A stretch of 15,609 nucleotides of DNA from Desulfurococcales archaeon. Lineage in GTDB: Archaea > Thermoproteota > Thermoprotei_A > Sulfolobales > NBVN01. Location: assembly GCA_021163585.1 (NCBI GenBank), contig JAGGTW010000027.1, forward strand, positions 1 through 15,609. The letters run 5' to 3'. The position numbers and the translations under genes are program-made. This document shows positions 1 to 5,952 of the stretch, piece after piece; position 1 is the stretch's first letter; each line of letters begins with the position of its first letter. The notes below the pieces were generated by a model. That model saw only the letters and a list, made by a program, of their open reading frames with translations. It was not told where the DNA came from and did not search any database.

Positions 1-329
1 ACACTAATCAGCTTAAAGACTCTACCACCGTATGGAACATCATCGAGTACGACATTGATTTCATCTGATGCAACGTAGGTTACTAGCGCATTGAATCTCT
101 CAGTCAGTGCCCTACCTGCATCAAGAAGCGCCTCATGAACCCTTAGATCTCTGGGTTTCTCGAAGTGCTTTAATACCTTAGTAAAATTCACCCCATCTAG
201 CCTGATAGCTACGGGCCCTTCGACACGCTCTCTAGGAGTCACCTCTCGTAGCCTAAAGTGCTCATGTAGCACGGCTGGATTCACTTTAATGAGTTTGCTA
301 AGAATAACTAGTGTCTTCTTCGATACCAC
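1..329 (-). CDS. Thg1-like protein (tRNA-His guanylyltransferase / 3'-5' polymerase family), N-terminal part, cut by window edge
   Basis: The minus frame from a GTG at 329 is open to the window edge (109 codons). It contains VAIRLDGVNF, then FEKPRDLRVHEALLDAG, then YVASDEINVVL and YGGRVFKLIS. This order matches the Thg1 family: the first metal-binding Asp lies in RLDG, and the second metal-binding pair lies in SDEI. The family adds nucleotides in the 3'-5' direction to tRNA 5' ends; archaeal members include the Thg1-like proteins (TLPs), which can repair 5'-truncated tRNAs. A TGA in frame directly before the GTG fixes the start at or after 329. The ATG at 340 is in another frame and soon stops. 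A weak Shine-Dalgarno (GGTGG) lies just upstream. The gene is divergent from the folate gene at 402. Whether it guanylylates tRNA-His or repairs tRNA cannot be told from this fragment. Confidence 0.8.
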   Translation of the reverse strand, partial: MVSKKTLVILSKLIKVNPAVLHEHFRLREVTPRERVEGPVAIRLDGVNFTKVLKHFEKPRDLRVHEALLDAGRALTERFNALVTYVASDEINVVLDDVPYGGRVFKLIS

Positions 330-401
330 TCAACCACCATGAATAAGAAATACGGACAGAAATTTAACTAAAATATCCGATATCCTATTATTAATGCGTG
401 A
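330..401. promoter_or_regulatory. Divergent promoter region between the Thg1-like and folate genes
   Basis: These 72 bases separate two divergent starts. On the plus strand an A/T-rich element, AAATATCC at 371-378, is centred about 27 bases before the GTG at 402, the spacing expected of a TATA box for a leaderless message. On the minus strand TTAAAT near 366-361 would put a transcription start about 10 bases before the GTG at 329. Both calls rest on spacing and base composition only. Confidence 0.4.
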
Positions 402-1148
402 GTGGGATTGCTCAGTAACAGGAACATTAAATCAGAAATAAGGAAGAAGATCTGGGACCTCTTAGAGAAAAACAATATTGCCAGGTTTCCAAGACCTGCA
501 TATGGGAGAATACCCAACTTCTTAGGTGCTGAGAGGGCAGCACTTAAATTATCAAGGCTTGGTGTTTTCTCCAATGCTAAGGTCGTGGAGGTAAGTCCTG
601 ACTCACCGCAGAAGCACGTCAGGTACCTAGCACTAACTCACGGCAAGGTTGTGGTCATGCCTACTCCACGACTTAAGGAGGGCTTCATAATTCTGGACCC
701 CAGAAAAATACCACAACAATTTTACAGGGTCGCATCAACAATTAGAGGAGCATTTACTTGGGGTGTGAAGGTCTCGCCCAAAAACTTACCTGAGGTGGAT
801 CTAATTGTTACTGGCTCAGTCGCCGTTAACATTAAAGGCTGTAGACTTGGGAAGGGCGGAGGCTACTCAGACCTGGAATTCGCTATTTTGAAAGAGTTAG
901 GCAAGGTAAATGATGAAACAACAATAGCTACAACAGTGCATGACCTGCAAGTAATTGAGCAAGATATCCCGCTAGATCCTTGGGATGTTGGCGTCGACCT
1001 GATAGTTACGCCAAGTAGATCAATTGGAACTAGCGGAAGCTTCAGACCTAGGGGAATTTTATGGAAATATGTTAATACTTCCTTAATTAATGAAGTCCCC
1101 ATACTTAAGGAGTTATTTAACATGCGAAGGGGTGATGGGCATTCGTAG
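402..1148 (+). CDS. 5-formyltetrahydrofolate cyclo-ligase family protein (archaeal type)
   Basis: The 248-residue protein has the features of the 5-FTHF cyclo-ligase (MTHFS) fold. These are YGRIPNF at 34-40, a MPTPRL strand near 86-91, GSVAV at 138-142, the nucleotide/substrate loop GKGGGYSD at 150-157 (GKGxGY in the family), TTVHD at 177-181, and a PRGILW end near 216-221. Bacterial and eukaryotic members convert 5-formyl-THF to 5,10-methenyl-THF with ATP. In archaea, which may use modified folates, the substrate is unproven. The GTG at 402 is chosen because a TGA sits directly before it in frame (399-401) and a TATA-like element lies about 27 bases upstream. The last 14 bases overlap the HAD gene, so the two are probably co-transcribed and coupled in translation. 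Confidence 0.8.
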   Translation: MGLLSNRNIKSEIRKKIWDLLEKNNIARFPRPAYGRIPNFLGAERAALKLSRLGVFSNAKVVEVSPDSPQKHVRYLALTHGKVVVMPTPRLKEGFIILDPRKIPQQFYRVASTIRGAFTWGVKVSPKNLPEVDLIVTGSVAVNIKGCRLGKGGGYSDLEFAILKELGKVNDETTIATTVHDLQVIEQDIPLDPWDVGVDLIVTPSRSIGTSGSFRPRGILWKYVNTSLINEVPILKELFNMRRGDGHS

Positions 1149-1641
1149 GGCATTCACCTTCGATGTAGATGGCGTGATTGTGGATGCATCAAGGAGATAC
1201 AGGTTAGCCAAAGAACTAGCACGCAATAAGCAAGAATTTTGGAAGATATTCTTTAGTGAGGAACTACTGGAGCTGGACGAGCCTAGAGCTACGGGTGTTG
1301 AATTAATTAAAGAGAGGTCTAAGAAAGGACTCATACTGTTAGTAACTGGGAGACCTCAAAAACTGCTGAGGGTGACTTTAAAGCAGGTAATGGACTTTAC
1401 AGGCGTCAGGCCCGCATATATTTACATGAGGAGATCAGGTGATACACGTCCATCACCTACTGTTAAATTAGAGCTAATTGATCGCGCATTAAGTGATGGA
1501 TTCGGCATAGTGGAGTACCATGATGATGAGGTAGATGTTCTCAGGAATCTCATGAAGTTGCATCCGGAAATCACGCTCTATTTGCACTACAATAACAGCT
1601 ACAAGTTATTCTTCGCGGGGAACCCTTATGATTATGGTTAA
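1135..1641 (+). CDS. HAD-superfamily hydrolase (putative phosphatase)
   Basis: The 168-residue protein has the three HAD catalytic motifs in order. Motif I is FDVDGVIVD with the nucleophile and acid/base pair D10 and D12. Motif II is LLVTGRP with T71. Motif IV is EYHDDEVDVL with D130 and D131. K111 is a candidate for the motif III lysine. HAD enzymes of this size are usually Mg2+-dependent phosphomonoesterases; the substrate cannot be inferred. The ATG at 1135 is preferred over a longer frame back to 1090 because conservation begins at once after it and GGGGTG lies directly upstream, inside the end of the folate gene. The GTG at 1132 is an alternative. The 14-base overlap with the preceding gene suggests an operon of two. 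Confidence 0.75.
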   Translation: MGIRRAFTFDVDGVIVDASRRYRLAKELARNKQEFWKIFFSEELLELDEPRATGVELIKERSKKGLILLVTGRPQKLLRVTLKQVMDFTGVRPAYIYMRRSGDTRPSPTVKLELIDRALSDGFGIVEYHDDEVDVLRNLMKLHPEITLYLHYNNSYKLFFAGNPYDYG

Positions 1642-1715
1642 TCTGCCCGCGACTATGCGGTAGCAACTTATATGCAGAAAATTAAATGCTTAAAATACAC
1701 TGGAGCGCTTACGTC

Positions 1716-2471
1716 ATGGTAGTTGCTGGAATGAGAATTTACTTTCTGGGAATTGGCGGGTGGGTATCAAATCCTGCATACGGACAATCAGCTATCTTAA
1801 TTGAGGAGGACAACACTAGGATACTGCTTGATGCTGGAGAAGGAACCTATGGGAGACTGACTACTTGCTGCCAATTAAGTCCATGTGACTTAGACTACAT
1901 ATTGCTGACTCATCGACACGGTGACCACATTCTTGGCATACCAACACTTGTTCAGCACGCTAAGCTTCAAGACTGTAAACTAAGAGTAGTGGCTTCAAGC
2001 GACGTGATTGAAGCAATAGAGCTTCTTCTGGAGGCTGTTGGAATCAAGCAGTATCTTACCTACTTAGAGTTTACTGAGGTCGGTGGTGATGCTGAAATCA
2101 AGTTATGTAGCAACTTAATTATTCGGGCTGTGAGAGCCGCACACCCAGTCCCAGCACTATCCTACGTTATAAGAATAGGTGATAAGGTTGTAGCCTACAG
2201 TGGTGACACATCACCAAATCCTGAATTCACTGCAGCAGCCAAGAACGCGAACGTGCTAATACATGAGGTCTCAGGTCCTGAAGAAATGAAGAGCACATTA
2301 AACTCATTAGGACATACTTCAAGTGCCGACATAAAAACAATATTGGAGGAGATAATGCCTGACTACTTTATCCCTGTCCACTACCCAGTGGAGGCCGTGT
2401 ATGTCCGTGCACTACCTAATAAGGTTAAGCTAGTTTTACCTGCCCCCTGCACTATGTTAAATATACCATGA
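1716..2471 (+). CDS. Metallo-beta-lactamase-fold hydrolase, RNase Z-like
   Basis: The protein (251 residues from 1716) has the MBL metal-binding set: THRHGDH at 65-71 (H66, H68, D70, H71), H143 in AAHPVPALSYVI, D164 in YSGDTSPNP, and H222 in VHYP. The N-terminus MRIYFLGIGG, the segment DAGEGTYGRL and the SGDT strand resemble short-form tRNase Z, which cuts tRNA 3' trailers. However, the exosite arm and HEAT-type motif are not clear (HEVSG instead), so the substrate may differ. A TATA-like TTAAAATA at 1690-1697 sits about 23 bases before the ATG at 1716, favouring a leaderless start there; the ATG at 1731 is the alternative and sits at the domain edge. The frame extends to 1686, but that stretch looks like promoter, not protein. 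Confidence 0.72.
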   Translation: MVVAGMRIYFLGIGGWVSNPAYGQSAILIEEDNTRILLDAGEGTYGRLTTCCQLSPCDLDYILLTHRHGDHILGIPTLVQHAKLQDCKLRVVASSDVIEAIELLLEAVGIKQYLTYLEFTEVGGDAEIKLCSNLIIRAVRAAHPVPALSYVIRIGDKVVAYSGDTSPNPEFTAAAKNANVLIHEVSGPEEMKSTLNSLGHTSSADIKTILEEIMPDYFIPVHYPVEAVYVRALPNKVKLVLPAPCTMLNIP

Positions 2472-2483
2472 GCGCGATGCCAG

Positions 2484-2521
2484 CATTAAAATATCTTGAG
2501 GTAATATTGACTTAGGTGTAG
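2484..2521 (+). promoter_or_regulatory. moaA promoter, with a GTG followed directly by TAG
   Basis: ATTAAAATATC at 2485-2495 is a good archaeal TATA candidate. A start site about 26 bases downstream falls at the GTG at 2516-2518, which is in the moaA frame and would be the natural leaderless start. The next codon, 2519-2521, is TAG. The codons after it (2522 onward) read through without a stop into the MoaA N-terminus. Either this GTG is the ancestral start now blocked by a nonsense codon, or translation begins later at a non-AUG codon. Confidence 0.45.
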
Positions 2522-2533
2522 GAAATAACACAC

Positions 2534-3553
2534 CTGCTGGATAGGTACGGCAGGAGGCTACTTAATGCAAGGTTAGTGCTTACTCTGAGATGTAATTACA
2601 GGTGCTTCTTCTGTCACTCTGAGGGGATAGGATCTAGCACCGCAGAATTAACAGCTAGCGAGTGGGGTCTTATTGCAGAAGCTCTCAAACGCGTAGGTGT
2701 TGAGTCATTCAAGTTTACTGGCGGCGAACCCTTAGTTAGAAGTGATATAGTTAAAGTTGTGGAGGAGGTCTACAAGCGGGGAAGGCCCAGAGATCTCTCA
2801 ATGACGACTAATGGATATTATCTGAAGGACTATGCAGGAGTACTTAGAAGTGCAGGATTAAGGAGATTAAACATAAGCCTGCCCTCACTTAAGAAGGAGG
2901 TTTATGAGAAAATAACTGGCGTTAACGGATTAAGCAAGGTACTAGAGGGCATTAAGGAAGCCTTGAATTATGGTTATGACAAAATAAAGCTTAACGTCGT
3001 GGTCATTAAGGAGCTTAACGACGGTGAAATATGGGATATTATAGACTTCGCACAAAAGCACGAACTCCATGTTCAATTAATAGAACTCCATCCTGTGGGA
3101 AAAGGTAAGCAAGAATTCAGCAAGTACCACAGCACCCTAGATAAATTGCTAAGAGAAATTGAAAAAAGGTCATCCAAGATAATTGTACGTGGGGAACTAC
3201 ACAATAGACCAATATACTACCTGCCTACAGGAATTACAATTGAGATAGTTAAACCTGTACTAAACCCGCTGTTTTGTGCAGCCTGCTCCAGAATACGTGT
3301 TGCACCTGACGGCTCTCTAAAGCCCTGCTTATCAGCCAGTGCATCCGTAGGCATTATTGATGTTGTGAAGTCAAACAACAGTGAACACACTAAGATTGCA
3401 ATCATCATCGAGCGTATTAAGAAGGTAAACAATATGAGAGCACCTTACAACATGTGGCCCATTAATATCTCACTGGAAAAAGAGTACTCAAATCTCAGGA
3501 GACTATCAGGGAAGGTTCCACCTTCATACAGGATGCCGTATAGTACAAAATAA
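2534..3553 (+). CDS. moaA: MoaA-type radical SAM enzyme (GTP 3',8-cyclase), unusual 5' end
   Basis: MoaA uses SAM and two 4Fe-4S clusters to turn GTP into 3',8-cH2GTP, the first step of molybdenum/tungsten cofactor synthesis. Numbering from the CTG at 2534, the protein shows LLDRYGRRLLNARLVLT, the SAM-cluster cysteines CxxxCxxC (C20, C24, C27), TGGEP at 62-66, and the C-terminal cluster CxxCx13C (C248, C251, C265) with the paired arginines of CSRIR (R253, R255). The only canonical start in frame is GTG 2576, which would remove DRYGR and R13. R13 aligns with the substrate-binding Arg17 of Staphylococcus aureus MoaA. Between the TAG at 2519 and 2576 there is no ATG, GTG or TTG in frame, so 2534 (or CTG 2537) is given as a tentative start. 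The C-terminus ends in RMPYSTK and lacks the double-glycine tail typical of MoaA. Cysteines and core are otherwise intact. Confidence 0.72.
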   Translation: MLDRYGRRLLNARLVLTLRCNYRCFFCHSEGIGSSTAELTASEWGLIAEALKRVGVESFKFTGGEPLVRSDIVKVVEEVYKRGRPRDLSMTTNGYYLKDYAGVLRSAGLRRLNISLPSLKKEVYEKITGVNGLSKVLEGIKEALNYGYDKIKLNVVVIKELNDGEIWDIIDFAQKHELHVQLIELHPVGKGKQEFSKYHSTLDKLLREIEKRSSKIIVRGELHNRPIYYLPTGITIEIVKPVLNPLFCAACSRIRVAPDGSLKPCLSASASVGIIDVVKSNNSEHTKIAIIIERIKKVNNMRAPYNMWPINISLEKEYSNLRRLSGKVPPSYRMPYSTK

Positions 3554-3560
3554 TATAATT
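3552..3560 (+). promoter_or_regulatory. TATA box of the first C/D sRNA
   Basis: AATATAATT overlaps the moaA stop codon. It is centred about 26-28 bases before the C box at 3584, which fits an independent promoter starting transcription at about 3582. Confidence 0.5.
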
Positions 3561-3583
3561 CTATTCAGGGACATATTAGTGAG

Positions 3584-3633
3584 ATGATGACACCCGGCCT
3601 TACGGAGTACGTGAGGAGACATTCATGCCCTGA
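3584..3633 (+). ncRNA. Box C/D guide sRNA (candidate 1)
   Basis: The segment has the full archaeal C/D sRNA layout. The C box is ATGATGA at 3584-3590. A 12-nt guide (CACCCGGCCTTA) at 3591-3602 is followed by a variant D' box, CGGA, at 3603-3606. A 4-nt linker leads to a C' box, GTGAGGA (one mismatch), at 3611-3617. A second 12-nt guide (GACATTCATGCC) at 3618-3629 ends at a perfect D box, CTGA, at 3630-3633. Such RNAs guide 2'-O-methylation by fibrillarin, Nop5 and L7Ae to the base paired five positions before D or D'. It lies between moaA and the HD gene with its own TATA box. The second guide is complementary to GGCATGAATGTC, which resembles a conserved 23S rRNA stretch containing GCAUGAAUG (from memory). 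No target is proposed for the first guide. RNA ends probably extend a few bases beyond the boxes. Confidence 0.82.
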
Positions 3634-3695
3634 TCAATATGTTATGAAAAGCACATTGATTAGTGAGTAGCTATATAGTTATACGGTGTCGGAAC

Positions 3696-4247
3696 ATGCT
3701 TTCAAGAGAAGATGCCTTAAGACTACTAAAGCAGTACTTAAAAAACGATAAGTTAATTAAGCACTGCCTAGCTGTGGGGGCCATAATGCGTGCTGTTGCC
3801 AGAGAACTAGGTGAGGACGAGAATTTATGGGAGCTTGTTGGGCTCCTACATGATATAGATTACGAGATCGTTGGAAAGGACTTGAGTAGACATGGTCTAG
3901 TTAGTGCTGAGCTACTTGAAGGTAAGCTACCTGACAATGCCTTACATGCTATTAAGGCTCATAATGAGTTAACAGGCGTTAATGCAGACACTAAGCTCGC
4001 CTTAGCATTAAGAGCGTCAGATCATGCATCAGGACTGATCATAGCTACTGCTCTAGTAATGCCACATAAGAGACTTGAGGAAGTGAGGCTTGAGTCACTT
4101 CTAAGAAAATTTAAGCAGAAGGACTTCGCAAGAAATATAAAGAGGGAGCGCATACTTAGCTGTGAGAAAATAGGTCTCTCATTAGATAAATTCCTGCTGT
4201 TAGCTCTGGAGGCGTTACAGAACATACACGGTGACCTGGGACTCTAG
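3696..4247 (+). CDS. HD-domain hydrolase (putative metal-dependent phosphohydrolase)
   Basis: The protein (183 residues from the ATG at 3696) is almost entirely an HD domain. H23 lies in KHCLAVGAI, the HD pair H52-D53 in LLHDIDYE, H66 in RHGLVSAELL, H84 and H89 in HAIKAHNE, and D109 in RASDHASG. This pattern suits a small HDIG-type phosphohydrolase; the substrate is unknown. The ATG at 3696 is preferred to the GTG at 3663 because the domain starts right after it and a TATA-like GCTATATA at 3670-3677 lies about 22 bases upstream, with no leader or Shine-Dalgarno. The gene stands alone between two C/D sRNA genes, all on the plus strand. Confidence 0.75.
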   Translation: MLSREDALRLLKQYLKNDKLIKHCLAVGAIMRAVARELGEDENLWELVGLLHDIDYEIVGKDLSRHGLVSAELLEGKLPDNALHAIKAHNELTGVNADTKLALALRASDHASGLIIATALVMPHKRLEEVRLESLLRKFKQKDFARNIKRERILSCEKIGLSLDKFLLLALEALQNIHGDLGL

Positions 4248-4265
4248 AGGTTGCGCACCGCTTTC

Positions 4266-4274
4266 CTTAAAAAC
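4266..4274 (+). promoter_or_regulatory. TATA box of the second C/D sRNA
   Basis: CTTAAAAAC is centred about 27 bases before the C box at 4297, the same spacing as at the first sRNA. This suggests separate transcription rather than processing from the HD message. Confidence 0.45.
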
Positions 4275-4296
4275 ATCTTAAGATATGTTAAAGTGA

Positions 4297-4345
4297 GTGA
4301 TGAGGAATCCGGGAACGGAGAAATGAAGAGCACATACTACACTGA
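4297..4345 (+). ncRNA. Box C/D guide sRNA (candidate 2)
   Basis: This has the same design as the first sRNA. The C box is GTGATGA at 4297-4303, followed by a 12-nt guide (GGAATCCGGGAA) at 4304-4315 and a variant D' box, CGGA, at 4316-4319. A 3-nt linker precedes the C' box ATGAAGA (one mismatch) at 4323-4329. The second 12-nt guide (GCACATACTACA) at 4330-4341 ends at a perfect D box, CTGA, at 4342-4345. Predicted target sites are complementary to the guides: TTCCCGGATTCC (methylated base opposite G4311) and TGTAGTATGTGC (opposite C4337). No target RNA is recognised by eye. The exact 12-nt spacing on both sides makes chance unlikely. Confidence 0.82.
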
Positions 4346-4558
4346 GTGGCTCTAATATCCCATTTTTAAATACTATATCACCCCTATACTTATACTTTAG
4401 GATATGACATCAATAATTATAGTTCGGGTCCAGCAATATAGTAATGCCTTTTAATACTTTCTTATTTCAATATCGTATTCCATTTTATTTCGAACCACTG
4501 TATATGACGTTAGCAAATTAAGTTCATCACTCAGTATTATTCTAAACGTAACCTGAAG
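4346..4558. other. A/T-rich convergent intergenic region
   Basis: This stretch separates the plus-strand sRNA from the minus-strand end of argH. It is strongly A/T-rich with several T-runs on both strands and no credible open frame. The first T-run, T5 at 4363-4367, lies 18 bases after the sRNA D box and may end its transcription. Nothing else is recognised. Confidence 0.4.
4363..4367 (+). terminator. T-tract after the second sRNA
   Basis: Five T residues follow the sRNA in a downstream A/T-rich stretch. Short T-runs without a hairpin are the usual intrinsic termination signal in archaea. Confidence 0.35.
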
Positions 4559-5949
4559 TCATGTGATATTAGCTACATTGTGTTTATTTAAGGAACCTAA
4601 GTACCTCCTGAAATCTTCAATTTCCTTTAAAGCCACATTAATGTATTTTCTGACGTAGTAAGGGTTAGGAGAACCCTCGTGCGGTTTATTAATTACTTCC
4701 TCAGGATGTAGTGTTCTGCCGAGCTGACTACTCAGTTTTTTATATACCTCATGCACTCCCTTATGATGGCGAATGAGACTAGCTATTAATTCATAAACCT
4801 CTCTGTAAGGTTTTCTTAACTTCAGCGCCAGTAACTCGGTGTAATCTGTAGTAAGCAGGTGATGCTTAGTAATATCAGCTTTCACATGTTCTTCATTGAC
4901 TTTAATGGACTTTAACATGTCCCGCACTATAGCTATTGTTTCAATGGTTTTTACACCCAGGTAAATAAAGTGCTTATTTATTTCCTGAAGGTCAAGGTTA
5001 TAGCCTGTGGGGTGCCCTTTAATAATAGCTAGTATTGACATAAGGTGCCCTAAGCTCTCTGCCCCCCAAGCCCTGGCAATCTCCATAACAATTAAGTTCC
5101 TCTTGTGAGGCATTAAGCTACTAGTATCCTGGAATTCCGCCCCTACACTAATGTAGTTAAATTGCGGCGTAGAAAATATAATGAAGTCTTCGGCCAGCCT
5201 TGAAAGTACTAATGAAATGCATGCGAGTATTGATGATATAACCATAATAAAGTCCCTACTTCCCGTAGCACGTATAGAATTTATTACTAATCTGCTGAAG
5301 CCTAACTCCCGGCTAGCTCATACCTACTTACTGGCACATTAGTAGTTGTGCCCGCACCCGCACCAAGTGGTGACTCACTAAGTACTTCATTAATAATAAA
5401 CCTCAGAATTCTCATGTAGTGGGAGAGCTCCTCATCAAAACTAAGAAGGTAATGAGCAAATGTAGTTACCTGCGCTGGCTGGAGGTGCGTAAAGGCTGGC
5501 ATCAGTGCTCTTTCATATCTACTGGCCATCTCCAACAGCACCTCCCTTAAACTAAGTAACTCCCATAGTAGCTTGATTAATTCCTTCCTAGACTTTAGCC
5601 GGAGGGCAGCCGCTACATGATCGTTCCTGCTCTTACCTAGTGCTATCCAGCCAGCATCACTACCTAGCCTATTCTTTAAATACATCTCAATTGCCTCATG
5701 AACATCCTCAGCTTCCATGGCAAAAAGTGGTTCAGGATAATCGTGCAGTTTCTTGAGCTCTTCAATTACCTTATCAGCTACCTCACCAGGTGTTAGGTTG
5801 TGCCTAGATAAGTTTCTCGTGTGCGCCATCAGGGCAGTAATTACTTCTTTCACGATCGCTACATCTGATGTTGTTAGTGATGATGTATACTTTATTACTC
5901 TACTATTGCCCTTACCTAAGAGCTTATTCCTGTACAAGAAGTCACCCAC
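4559..5949 (-). pseudogene. argH: Argininosuccinate lyase, broken by a one-base frameshift
   Basis: ArgH splits argininosuccinate into arginine and fumarate in the cytoplasm as a homotetramer. The first frame, from GTG 5949, carries EDVHEAIEMYL, the signature GKSRNDHVA, PAFTHLQPAQVTTF and SPLGAGAGTT. It stops at 5302-5304 just after SRYELAGS. Shifting by one base at about 5305 restores homology at once: LGFSRLVINSIRATGSRDFI, then DTSSLMPHKRN and the C-terminal domain to TGA 4559-4561. Adding one base gives 463 residues, the normal family size, so exactly one base is missing (GAGTTAGG, where AGTTTA or AGNTTA is expected). No retroviral-type slippery heptamer is present, so programmed frameshifting is unlikely. 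An alternative is a sequencing error; two more lesions in the adjacent argG argue for real decay. The GTG start lies 3 bases after the argG stop. Confidence 0.85.
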
Positions 5950-5952
5950 TAA

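Noticed and set aside
4425..4440. tRNA T-arm remnant (GTTCGGGTCC)
   Set aside because: A58 of the T-loop is missing, and there is no acceptor, D-arm or anticodon arm around it.
5295..5312. Programmed -1 frameshift in argH
   Set aside because: There is no X-XXY-YYZ heptamer or obvious pseudoknot, and argG beside it has two unrelated lesions, so simple mutation (or base error) explains it better.
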